Below, piece after piece: positions 24,795-33,600 of a stretch of 64,000 nt of DNA. The notes beneath the pieces are model-generated. The model saw only the letters and a list, made by a program, of their open reading frames with translations. It was not told where the DNA came from and did no database searches. The stretch is from contig NZ_CP107958.1 of assembly GCF_036075115.1 (NCBI RefSeq), positions 7,254,001 through 7,318,000 of the forward strand. Reading direction: 5' to 3'. Source of the DNA: Streptomyces sp. NBC_00377 (GTDB lineage Bacteria > Actinomycetota > Actinomycetes > Streptomycetales > Streptomycetaceae). Within the stretch, counting starts at the first letter, position 1; every line of letters begins with the position of its first letter. The position numbers and the translations under genes were made by a program.

Positions 24795-25553
24795 TCACAG
24801 CACGCTGGTCATGCCGCCGTCGACGTACAGCACCTGCCCGCCGACGAAGTCCGCCGCGGGCGAGGCCAGGAACAGCAGCCCGCCCACGAGGTCCTCGGTG
24901 CGGCCCCACCGTCCCGCCGGGGTGCGGCGCCGCACCCAGGCGCTGAACTCCTCGTCCTCCACGAGGGGTCGGGTCAGTTCGGTCTCGATGTAGCCGGGGC
25001 CGAGGCCGTTGACCTGGACGCCGTGCGGTCCCCAGTCCGCGCACATGCCCTTCGTGAGCATCTTCAGCGCGCCCTTGGTGGCCGCGTAAGGAGCGATGCC
25101 CGGGCGGGCCACCTCGCTCTGGAGGGAGCAGATGTTGATGATCTTTCCGTGGCCGCGTTCCGTCATCCGACGGGCGGCCTCCCGGCCGACGAGGAACGCG
25201 CTGGTGAGGTTGGTGTCCAGCAGCCGGTGCCAGTCGGAGTCGGCGAACTCCAGGAGCGGGGCGCGCAGTTGCATTCCCGCGTTGTTGACCAGGATGTCGA
25301 GCGGTCCGGCCCGGTCCTCGACCTCCGCGATCCCGGCGGCCACCGAGGCGCCGTCGGTGACGTCGAACGCGCTGGTGTGAACCTCGCCGGGCAGCTCGGC
25401 GGCCGCCCGCGCGAGGCGGCCGGCGTCCCGTCCGTTGAGGACCACCGTGCAGCCGGCCTCCGCGAGGCCCCGGGCCAGGGCGAGACCGATGCCCCGGCTG
25501 GAGCCGGTGACCAGGGCGGTCCGGCCGCTGATGTCGAACAGGGGATGACTCAT
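24795..25553 (-). CDS. Gluconate 5-dehydrogenase-like SDR (IdnO type)
   Basis: A 252-residue SDR with TGSSRGIG, NNAGMQ, the Ser in INICSLQSEVARPG and the Tyr/Lys in YAATKGAL. This fits IdnO, which reduces 5-keto-gluconate to gluconate with NAD(P)H. It sits between the permease and the idonate dehydrogenase, so idonate enters, is oxidised, then reduced to gluconate and phosphorylated by GntK. The 78-bp gap to idnD has no visible promoter. Confidence 0.88.
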   Translation of the reverse strand: MSHPLFDISGRTALVTGSSRGIGLALARGLAEAGCTVVLNGRDAGRLARAAAELPGEVHTSAFDVTDGASVAAGIAEVEDRAGPLDILVNNAGMQLRAPLLEFADSDWHRLLDTNLTSAFLVGREAARRMTERGHGKIINICSLQSEVARPGIAPYAATKGALKMLTKGMCADWGPHGVQVNGLGPGYIETELTRPLVEDEEFSAWVRRRTPAGRWGRTEDLVGGLLFLASPAADFVGGQVLYVDGGMTSVL

Positions 25554-25596
25554 TCCCGTATTCCTCTCTCCTCCTTCTCCTTCTTCTCCCCGTGAC

Positions 25597-26994
25597 CTAG
25601 AGGATCAGTGAGAGGAGCAGGACCAGCCCGCCGGCGACCACGGAGATGATGGTCTCCATGACCGACCAGGTCTTGATGTTCTGGCCGACGGTGAGCCCGA
25701 AGTACTCCTTCACCAGCCAGAACCCCGCGTCGTTGACATGGCTGAAGAACAGCGAGCCGGCGCCGATGGCCAGGACCAGCAGGGCCGTGTGCGTCGTCGA
25801 CATGTCGGCCGCGAGCGGCGCGACCAGACCGGCCGCCGAGATCGTCGCCACGGTCGCCGAGCCGGTTGCCAGCCGGATGACCACGGCGATCAGCCAGGCC
25901 AGCAGCAGCGCCGGGATCGACCAGTCCTTGGAGATGTCGAGGACCATCCGGCCCACACCGCAGTCGATCAGCGTCTGCTTGAACCCGCCGCCCGCGCCGA
26001 CGATCAGCAGGATGCCCGCGATGGGCGCGAGGCCCTTCTCGACCAGCCCCGATACCCGGTCCTTGGCGAACCCGGCGGGCCTCAGCAGGGTGAAGATGCC
26101 GACGAGCACGGCGGTGAGCAGGGCGATCAGCGGAGATCCGACGACGTCGAAGACGCGCTGCACGGTCTGCTCGGGGTCGTCCACCACGATGTCGACCAGT
26201 GCCTTGGACAGCATGAGCACGACGGGCAGCAGGATGGTGGCGAGGGTGGCGACGAACCCGGGCCGCCGGTCCAGGTCCTCGGAGGCCCGCTGGGGGATCA
26301 TGCGGTCGGGGGCGGGGACGTCGACCCAGCGGGCGGCGACCCGCGAGAACAGCGGACCCGCGACGACGACCGTCGGAACGGCGACGAGCACTCCGAGCGC
26401 CAGGGTGACGCCCAGGTTGGCGCCGACCGCGTCGATCGCGACGAGCGGGCCGGGGTGCGGCGGGACGAGGCCGTGCATCACCGAAAGTCCGGCCAGCGCC
26501 GGGATGCCGATCCGCATGAGCGAGTAGTTCCCGCGCTTGGCGACCATCAGCACGACCGGGATCAGCAGCACCACGCCGACCTCGAAGAACAGCGGCAGGC
26601 CGATGACGGAGGCGATCAGCACCATCGCCCACGGCATGGAACGGCCGCCCGCCCTGGCGAGGATCGTGTCCACGATCTGGTCGGCGCCGCCGGAGTCCGC
26701 GAGCATCTTGCCGAGGATCGCGCCCAGCGCGATCAGCACGCCCACCCCGGCCACCGTGGCGCCCAGCCCGGTGGTGAACGAGGCGATGGCCTTGTCGAGC
26801 GGCGCCCCGGCGAACGCGCCGAGCGCGAGCGAGCCGATGGTCAGCGCCAGGAACGCGTGGAGCTTGAACTGGGTGATGAGCAGGACGATCACGGCTATGC
26901 CCGCCAGAACGGCGATGCCCAGCTGTGCGTGGCCGGCCGAGGTGATCGGCTCGACGGTGTCCGCTGCCAGCATCTCGACACTGAGTCTGGTCAC
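25597..26994 (-). CDS. gntT: GntP-family gluconate permease
   Basis: A 465-residue membrane protein with about 12-14 hydrophobic segments and the family stretches ALGAILGKMLADSGGADQIV, GLVPPHPGPLVAIDAVGANL and SHVNDAGFWLVKEYFGLTVG. GntP permeases carry gluconate or related aldonates with protons. GTG 26994 is used; ATG 26973 is a possible alternative. The gene follows gntK after 63 bp and is part of the operon under the GntR regulator at 27727. Confidence 0.92.
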   Translation of the reverse strand: MTRLSVEMLAADTVEPITSAGHAQLGIAVLAGIAVIVLLITQFKLHAFLALTIGSLALGAFAGAPLDKAIASFTTGLGATVAGVGVLIALGAILGKMLADSGGADQIVDTILARAGGRSMPWAMVLIASVIGLPLFFEVGVVLLIPVVLMVAKRGNYSLMRIGIPALAGLSVMHGLVPPHPGPLVAIDAVGANLGVTLALGVLVAVPTVVVAGPLFSRVAARWVDVPAPDRMIPQRASEDLDRRPGFVATLATILLPVVLMLSKALVDIVVDDPEQTVQRVFDVVGSPLIALLTAVLVGIFTLLRPAGFAKDRVSGLVEKGLAPIAGILLIVGAGGGFKQTLIDCGVGRMVLDISKDWSIPALLLAWLIAVVIRLATGSATVATISAAGLVAPLAADMSTTHTALLVLAIGAGSLFFSHVNDAGFWLVKEYFGLTVGQNIKTWSVMETIISVVAGGLVLLLSLIL

Positions 26995-27057
26995 GGGAAT
27001 CCCTTGCAGGTGTCAGGAACGGGGGAGAGAGGGGAGGGGGTGGTGGAGCCGGATGGA

Positions 27058-27576
27058 CTACCCGGCCGGTGAGGGAAGGGCCTCAAGCGCCGTCACGGCC
27101 CGTCCGGTGATGGCCTCCGGGCTGCCGGAGACGTCGACGACGACACCCGCCTCGTCCTGCTGGAGGGGCTGGAGCGTGGCGAACTGGGAGTCGAGCAGCG
27201 CGGTCGGCATGAAATGACCCCGCCGGTGCGCCATGCGGTCCTCGATCAGCGCGCGGTCGCCCGCGAGGTGCACGAAGACGACCCCGGTGGCCGTGGCCCG
27301 CAGCCGGTCGCGGTACGACCGCTTCAGCGCCGAGCAGCTGACCACCCCGCCGAGGCCGGCCCGCTGGTCCGCCCAGGCGCCGATGGCGTCGAGCCACGGC
27401 CACCGGTCGTCGTCCTCGAGCGGCGTGCCGGCCGACATCTTGGCGATGTTGGCCTGCGGGTGGAAGTCGTCGCCCTCGGCGTAGGGAACGCCCAGCCGGG
27501 CGGCGAGCAGGGGACCGATGGTGGTCTTGCCCGTGCCGGCGACGCCCATCACCACGACGACGTGGGGGGTACGCAT
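27058..27576 (-). CDS. gntK: Gluconokinase
   Basis: A 172-residue GntK-type kinase with a Walker A P-loop in VMGVAGTGKTTIGPLLAARL, the substrate segment EGDDFHPQANIAKMSAGTPL, and SCSALKRSYRDRLR, all conserved in bacterial gluconokinases. It makes 6-phosphogluconate for the pentose phosphate pathway. It is the first gene of the operon and is transcribed divergently from the GntR regulator, with the operator palindrome at 27647-27664 between them. Confidence 0.95.
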   Translation of the reverse strand: MRTPHVVVVMGVAGTGKTTIGPLLAARLGVPYAEGDDFHPQANIAKMSAGTPLEDDDRWPWLDAIGAWADQRAGLGGVVSCSALKRSYRDRLRATATGVVFVHLAGDRALIEDRMAHRRGHFMPTALLDSQFATLQPLQQDEAGVVVDVSGSPEAITGRAVTALEALPSPAG

Positions 27577-27646
27577 CTCTGCCTCGCTGTCTTCGCGCTG
27601 TCTTCTCGACGTCAGGCGTCAACGGACGCCGGACGACACTGAAACC

Positions 27647-27664
27647 GATTAGGTACGACTAATC
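27647..27664. promoter_or_regulatory. GntR-type operator between gntK and its regulator
   Basis: GATTAGGTACGACTAATC has perfect 6-bp arms GATTAG/CTAATC around six bases. It lies 71 bp upstream of gntK and 63 bp upstream of the regulator gene, in the only promoter-sized gap of the operon. Confidence 0.7.
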
Positions 27665-27691
27665 AAGAGTGTGTGACAAATAAGTCTGACT

Positions 27692-27727
27692 TTTTGGCGC
27701 GGTGATCTACCCCGTACTCTGTGTGCA
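27692..27727 (+). promoter_or_regulatory. Probable leaderless promoter of the GntR gene
   Basis: TACTCT (27715-27720) is a fair -10 hexamer, and ATG 27727 lies 6 nt after it, where transcription should begin. No ribosome-binding site precedes the ATG. The -35 (around 27692-27697) is weak. Confidence 0.4.
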
Positions 27728-28428
27728 TGACCACTCCGGGCCGGGGTCTGCACGGCCGAGTCCTCGACACCCTGGGCCCCGCCATCACCGCGGGTGAGTA
27801 CCCGCCGGGCAGTGTGCTGCGCACCGACGAACTGGCCCAGCGCTTCGACGTCTCCCGGTCGGTGATGCGCGAGGCGGTCCGCGTCCTGGAGTCCATGCAC
27901 CTGGTCGAGTCCCGCCGCCGGGTGGGCGTGACGGTCCGCCCCAGGTCCGAGTGGAACGTCTACGACCCGCAGGTCATCCGCTGGCGGCTGGCCGGCGCCG
28001 ACCGCCCGCGCCAACTGCGTTCGCTCACCGTCCTGCGCTCGGCGATCGAGCCGGTCGCGGCGGGCCTGGCGGCGAAACACGCCACGGCGGAGCAGTGCGC
28101 CGAGCTCACGGAGTGCGCGCTCGGCATGGTGGCCAACTCACGCGGCCACCGGCTGGAGGGCTACCTCGTCCACGACGTCGCCTTCCACCGGGTGGTCCTC
28201 GCCGCCTCGGGCAACGAGATGTTCGCCCGCCTCGGTGACGTCGTCGCCGAGGTGCTGGCGGGCCGCACGCATCACGAGGTCATGTTCGAGGACCCCGATC
28301 CGGCCGCCGTCACCCTCCACGTCCAGGTGGCGGAAGCGGTCCGCGAGGGCGACGCGGCGCGCGCGGAACAACTCACGCGGGAGATCACCACAGGCGCCCT
28401 CCAGGAGCTGGACATCCTGGCGCCGTAG
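27727..28428 (+). CDS. GntR/FadR-family regulator of gluconate genes
   Basis: A 233-residue FCD-type GntR protein. The winged helix is at about 10-75 (LRTDELAQRFDVSRSVMREA), and the C-terminal FCD domain has the metal/ligand residues in HDVAFHRVVLAASGN and LHVQVAEAV. It is divergent from gntK and very likely represses the gntK-gntT-idnO-idnD operon and itself through 27647-27664, with gluconate or 6-phosphogluconate as the likely inducer. ATG 27727 is taken as a leaderless start; GTG 27721 is possible. Confidence 0.88.
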   Translation: MTTPGRGLHGRVLDTLGPAITAGEYPPGSVLRTDELAQRFDVSRSVMREAVRVLESMHLVESRRRVGVTVRPRSEWNVYDPQVIRWRLAGADRPRQLRSLTVLRSAIEPVAAGLAAKHATAEQCAELTECALGMVANSRGHRLEGYLVHDVAFHRVVLAASGNEMFARLGDVVAEVLAGRTHHEVMFEDPDPAAVTLHVQVAEAVREGDAARAEQLTREITTGALQELDILAP

Positions 28429-28450
28429 CGTGCGGTGACCGCCGCACGCC

Positions 28451-28867
28451 CTACTCGGGGAACTCCCCGTCCACGTACACCCAGGCCCCGGCCACCCGCT
28501 CGAACCGGCTGCGTTCGTGCAGCGCGCCGCCCCGGTAGGACGCGCGGAACTCCACACTCCCGGTGGTGTGGAAGGCGGTCCCGTCCGCCGTCCCGAGGAT
28601 CTCCAGGCCGGTCCACCGCATGCCCGGGTCGAGTACGAGCCGCTCCGGCCGCGTCCGGGGATGCCAGGTCCGCAGCAGATACGGGGCGTCGCCGCGCACG
28701 AAGGCGCTGTAGCGCGACCGCATGAGCGCCTCGGCGGTCGGCGCGGTCACGACCCCGGCCTCATCGCCCGCGTGATAGCGCCCGCAGCACCCCTCGTACG
28801 GCTCGGGAAGCCCGCACGGACAGCCCACGAAGACACCCTGCCCCGGACGAGCGATACGACGACCCAT
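28451..28867 (-). CDS. YchJ-family protein
   Basis: A 138-residue protein. The N-terminal zinc-binding motif is CPCGLPEPYEGCCGRYH (SEC-C-like), followed by APTAEALMRSRYSAFVRGD, the hallmark of the YchJ/UPF0225 family, and an NTF2-like domain ending in WVYVDGEFPE. Function unknown; SEC-C motifs often mediate protein binding. ATG 28867 gives family length. It converges on the GntR gene (22-bp gap). Confidence 0.87.
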   Translation of the reverse strand: MGRRIARPGQGVFVGCPCGLPEPYEGCCGRYHAGDEAGVVTAPTAEALMRSRYSAFVRGDAPYLLRTWHPRTRPERLVLDPGMRWTGLEILGTADGTAFHTTGSVEFRASYRGGALHERSRFERVAGAWVYVDGEFPE

Positions 28868-29184
28868 CCCCCCATTGTGCCCACCCACGAAAACACCCCT
28901 CCCACCGAACCACCCGAACGCAGGCCCTCGGGTCCCCGCAAAGGCGCACCCAGCCCTCCGGCCCGCGGATCCCCACGACGCTCCCACCGAACCGCCCGAA
29001 CGCAGGGCCCCGGGCCCCCGCAAAGGCGCGCGGGGAACGGGGCGCCCAGCCCTCCGGCCCGCGGATCCCCACGACGCTCCCACCGAACCGCCCGAACGCA
29101 GGGCCCCGCAGGCCCCGAAGGGGCGCGGGGAACTGCGCGACAAGCCCCCACCGCCCCGAGGGGAACCACCGACCCGCAGGTCGA
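28868..29184. repeat. 96-bp tandem duplication in a gene-free gap
   Basis: The segment CAGCCCTCCGGCCCGCGGAT and its surroundings recur 96 bp apart (28951 and 29047), with a partial third unit at each edge. The unit includes GGGGCGCGGGGAACTGCGCG, which I recognise from memory as a sequence scattered widely in Streptomyces intergenic DNA. No gene is supported in this 317-bp stretch. Confidence 0.8.
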
Positions 29185-30633
29185 TCACCCTCCCCGCGGA
29201 GCACTCCACTCACCCGAGTACACCGGAAGCGGCGGCAGCTCCGTCCCGTACACCCACGCGTCGAACAGCTCGTCCAGCGGTTCCGGCGAGAAGCGCGCCG
29301 CATGAGCGGTGAGCGTCGAGGTCGACACCACCCCGCCCCGGTGCAGCTGGAGCCACACGCGCAGCATCCGGAAGAACGCCTCGTCACCCAGCGCGCAGCG
29401 CAACGCGTGCACGGTGAGCCCACCACGCCCGTAGAGCCGGTCGTCGAACATCGACCTACGGCCGGGGTCGGCGAGGCACAGATCCTGCGGCAGCGAGGAC
29501 AACGCCCGGTGCGCCGCGGCCGCGAGCTGCTGCGCGCTGCGCCCGCCCGACCGCTCCGACCACAGCCACTCCGCGTACTTCGCGAACCCCTCGTTCAGCC
29601 AGATGTGCCGCCAGTCGGCGATGGACACGCTGTTGCCGAACCACTGGTGCGCCAGCTCGTGCGCCACCAGCCGCTCCGAACCCCGGGCGCCGTCCAGGTG
29701 GTTGGCGCCGAACAGCGACAACCCCTGGGCCTCGACGGGGACATCGAGCTCCTCCTCCGTCACCACGACCGCGTACTCGTCGAACGGGTAGGGCCCGAAA
29801 AGCTGCTGGAACAGGTGCATCATCCCGGGCTGGCGGGCGAAGTCCCGCGAGAACTCCGACAGCAGCTCGGCCGGGAGGTGCCCGTGCTGGGGGACGCCTC
29901 CGAGTCCCGGGTCGCCCAGCAGGACGGTCTGGTACTTCCCGATCGCCAGACCGACCAGATAGCTCGACGTCGGCGCCGACTGCTCGTACACCCACGTCGT
30001 CGTCGAGGCCTTCGTGGTCCGCGTCAGCAGCCGGCCCCCCGCCACCACCGAGTACGCCGACGGCGTCGTGACCGATATCAGGTACGACGCCTTGTCCGCG
30101 GGCCGGTCGTTGCACGGGTACCAGGAGGGCGCCCCGACGGGCTGGCTGGCCACCAGCGCCCCGTCGTCCAGTTCCTCCCAGCCGAGCCCGCCCCACGGGC
30201 TGTTCACCGGCTTGGGATTGCCCGACCACTGCACCTCGACGGTGAAGGCGGCCCCGGCGCGCAGCGGCTTCGCGGGCCGGATCCGCAGCCGGCCGCCACG
30301 GTGGGTGTAGTGCGTCGGCCTGCCGTCCACCCGGACCCGGCCGATCTTGAAGTCGGCCAGGTTCAACTGGAACTCGGGCAGCGCCGAACGTCCCGCGATG
30401 GCGTTGATCCGCGCCGCGCCCGAGAGCCGGTTCGGACCGGGCCGGTAGTCCAGCGTGAGTTCGTAACGGTGCACCCGGTAGCGGGAATCACCGTTGGCCG
30501 GGAAATACGGGTCCGGCCCGACCGACTGCTGAACTGCCACTTCCCCGTCCGCTCCCTGACCTGTGCTCGAACCGCCCGCCGCCGGTGCGCCGCTCCCCAC
30601 CGACTCCGGGTAGCCCCTTCTCAGGGACGCCAT
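29185..30633 (-). CDS. M1 family metallopeptidase
   Basis: A 482-residue gluzincin aminopeptidase. The zinc site is HELAHQWFGNSV (H325, E326, H329) with the third ligand E348 in LNEGFAKY. The usual GAMEN exopeptidase motif is replaced by VEAQG (about residues 300-304), as in some actinobacterial M1 enzymes. No signal peptide is seen, so it acts in the cytosol or is exported otherwise. It starts inside the last codons of the polylysine-synthetase-like gene (13-bp overlap), so the two are translationally coupled. A role in trimming, degrading or detoxifying the synthetase's product is an inference. Confidence 0.9.
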   Translation of the reverse strand: MASLRRGYPESVGSGAPAAGGSSTGQGADGEVAVQQSVGPDPYFPANGDSRYRVHRYELTLDYRPGPNRLSGAARINAIAGRSALPEFQLNLADFKIGRVRVDGRPTHYTHRGGRLRIRPAKPLRAGAAFTVEVQWSGNPKPVNSPWGGLGWEELDDGALVASQPVGAPSWYPCNDRPADKASYLISVTTPSAYSVVAGGRLLTRTTKASTTTWVYEQSAPTSSYLVGLAIGKYQTVLLGDPGLGGVPQHGHLPAELLSEFSRDFARQPGMMHLFQQLFGPYPFDEYAVVVTEEELDVPVEAQGLSLFGANHLDGARGSERLVAHELAHQWFGNSVSIADWRHIWLNEGFAKYAEWLWSERSGGRSAQQLAAAAHRALSSLPQDLCLADPGRRSMFDDRLYGRGGLTVHALRCALGDEAFFRMLRVWLQLHRGGVVSTSTLTAHAARFSPEPLDELFDAWVYGTELPPLPVYSGEWSAPRGG

Positions 30634-33600
30634 GCCTCGATCGGGTTGCCGAGCCAGCGGGTGTCGTCGGGGACGGACTCCGCGGCCATGACGAGCGACG
30701 CGGGACCCAGGGTCGTACGGGCCCCGATCGTGCTGCCGGGCAGCACGATCCCGCCAGGGCCCAGCGTGGCACCCTCACGGAGGACCACAGTATCCGTCCG
30801 CAAGATCCGGTCGTGGAAGAGGTGAGTTTGCAGGACGCAGCCGCGGTTGACCGTCGCCCCGTCCCCGAGCGTCACGAGGTCCGACTCGGGCAGCCAGTAG
30901 CTCTCCACCCACGCGCCCCTGCCGATGTGGGCGCCGAGGCCGCGCAGCCACGCCGTCATCACCGGCGTGCCCGGCACCGCGCCCGCCAGCCACGGCACGG
31001 CCACCACCTCCACGAAGGTGTCCGCCAGCTCGTTGCGCCACACGAAGCCGCTCCACAGCGGATGCTCGCCGCTGCGGTGGCGCCCGACGAGGAGCCACTT
31101 GGCGACGATCGACACCAGGGCCGCCGCGGCTCCCGCCCCCAGCAGCACGAGCCCGCAGAGCAGTGGCGCCCAGACGCCGAGCGCGCACAGCGCCGCCACC
31201 GTCAGCACGGCCAGCCCCGCCGAGCAGAAAACCGGCACGATCCGGCACAGTTCCACCAGGGCGCGCGCCCACAGCAGCCGCGCGGGAGGCTCGTACGTCC
31301 GGCTCTGGTCACCGCCGGTCGTGTTCCGCGGCAACTTCACCGGCGGCAGCCCCAGGTACGAGCTGCCCTTCTTCGCCTTCTTCGGCGTCGCCGACAGCAC
31401 TCCCACCAGGCCGCCGTCCGGCACGCTCCGGCCCGGCGCGGTCATCCCCGAGTTGCCGAGGAACGCCCGCCGCCCGATCTCCGCGCGCCCGATCCGCATC
31501 CAGCCGCCGCCGAGCTCGTACGGCGCGGTCAGCGTGTCGTCGGCGAGGAAGGCGCCCTCGCCGACGGTCGTCAGGCTCGGCAGGGCGAGGACGGTCGACA
31601 CCTCGGCGCCCTTGCCGATCCGCATCCCGAGCAGCCGCAGCCACACCGGCGTGACCAGCCCCGCGTACAGCGGGAAGAGGGTTTCACGCGAGTGGTCCAT
31701 GAGCTGGGTGACGGTCCAGGCCTGCCAGCCGATCCTGCTGTGCGTGGGATGCGTCCCCTCGCGCAGACCGAGACTCAGCAGCCGCACGGCGACCAGCAGC
31801 AGCACGGCGTACGCCAGACCGAAGGCGAGCGTGGCCGGGACCAGGGCGAGCGCGGCGCCCCGCAGGGCCGTATTGAGCCCGGCGTCAGGGCTCACGAAGC
31901 GGCTCGCCACCAGCAGGGCGGCCCCCGCCGCCAGCACCGGCAGCGAGGTCAGCGCGAGACCGGACAGGCCGTACGCCACGCGCCAGCCCGTGCCCCGCGC
32001 CGGCCGCTCCTTGGGCCAGTTGCGTTTGGCCTTGCCGAGCTTGACCGCGGGCGCGCCCGCCCACCGCTGACCGGTGGGGATCTGACCGGTGACGGCGGAG
32101 CCCGGCGCCACCTCGGCGCGCTTGCCGACCCGGGCGCCGGGGAAGAGCATGCTGCGCGTGCCGACGACGGCGTTCGCGCCCACCTTGATCTGCCCGATCT
32201 CCAGCCGGTCGCCGTCCAGCCACCAGCCGGACAGGTCCACCTCGGACTCCACCGCCGCGCCCCGGCCCAGCTTCAGCATGCCGGTCACCGGCGGGAGCGA
32301 GTGCAGGTCCACGTCCGGGCCGACCTTGGCGCCGAGGGCCCGCGCGTAACGCTCCAGCCAGGCCCCGGTCAGGGAGGTCGCCCCGCTGAACTCGGCCAGC
32401 CGCTCCGCCGTCCACAGCCGCAGGTGGACGCCGCCGCCGCGCGGGTGCCGCCCCGGCTGCACACCGCGCAGCAGCAGCCGCGCCCCGCCCGCGGCGATCG
32501 CGAGCCGTCCGGGCGGGCTGAACAGCAGGAGGGCGGCGGACCCGACCAGCCACCACGGGCCGGTGGGAAGCCAGGTGTAGGTGGGCAGCAGGTTGCCGGC
32601 GGCGGTCAGCGGCACCGTCCAGCGCAGCCCCAGCAGCGTGAACAGCGGAAGGAGCAGCAGCAGCTGGACGACCCCGGCGCGCGCGGGCACCGGGGCGACG
32701 ACGCGGGCCGCCCCGTCGTCCTGCGCGGACCGCTCCATGTGCCGGGCCAGCTTGCGCAGGGTGGGCTGCTGGTAGATGTCGAGGACGGCCGCGCTGGGGT
32801 AGCGGGTGCGCAGCCGGGTGGTCAGCTGGGCGGCGGCGAGGCTGCTGCCGCCGATCGCGAAGAAGTCGTCACGGGCGCTGGAGACGGGGATGCCGAGGAC
32901 CTCCGCCCACTGCTCGGCCAGCCATGCCTCGGTGCCGTAGAGCTGCTCGGCAGGGCCGCCCGTCTCCAGGCCCTCCAGGGGCCACGGCAGGGCGTTGCGG
33001 TCGACCTTGCCCGAGGTCCGGGTGGGCAGGTCGGCCACCGGCGCGAGCAGCGGCACCAGGGCGGCGGGCAGCTCGGCGCGCAGCCGCCGAACGGCCGCCG
33101 CCTGGTCCCAGCCGTCCTGCGTCACGACGTAACCGACCAGGAGCTGGTTGCCGCTGCGGGCGGCCCGCACGGCGGCGGCGGCCCCGGCTACCCCGGGCAG
33201 CGCCTGGAGGGCCGCGTCCACCTCGCCCAGCTCGATCCGCCGTCCGCCGAGCTTGATCTGCTCGTCGGCCCGGCCGAGGAAGACGAGCCCTTCGGCGTCG
33301 GCGCGCACGAGGTCACCACTGCGGTACGCCCGCTCCCAGCCCAGCGACTCGAGCGGCGCGTACTTCTCCGCGTCCTTCTCGGCGTCGAGATAACGGGCGA
33401 GCCCGACCCCGCCGATGACCAGTTGTCCGCTGCCGCCCAGCGGCACGGGCTCGCCGGCCTCGTCCACGACGGCCAGTTCCCAGCCCCTGAGCGGCAGTCC
33501 GATCCGGATCGGCTCCTCGCCGGACATCAGCGAGGCACAGGCGACGACGGTGGCCTCGGTCGGCCCGTAGGTGTTCCAGACCTCCCGCCCCTCCGTCACC

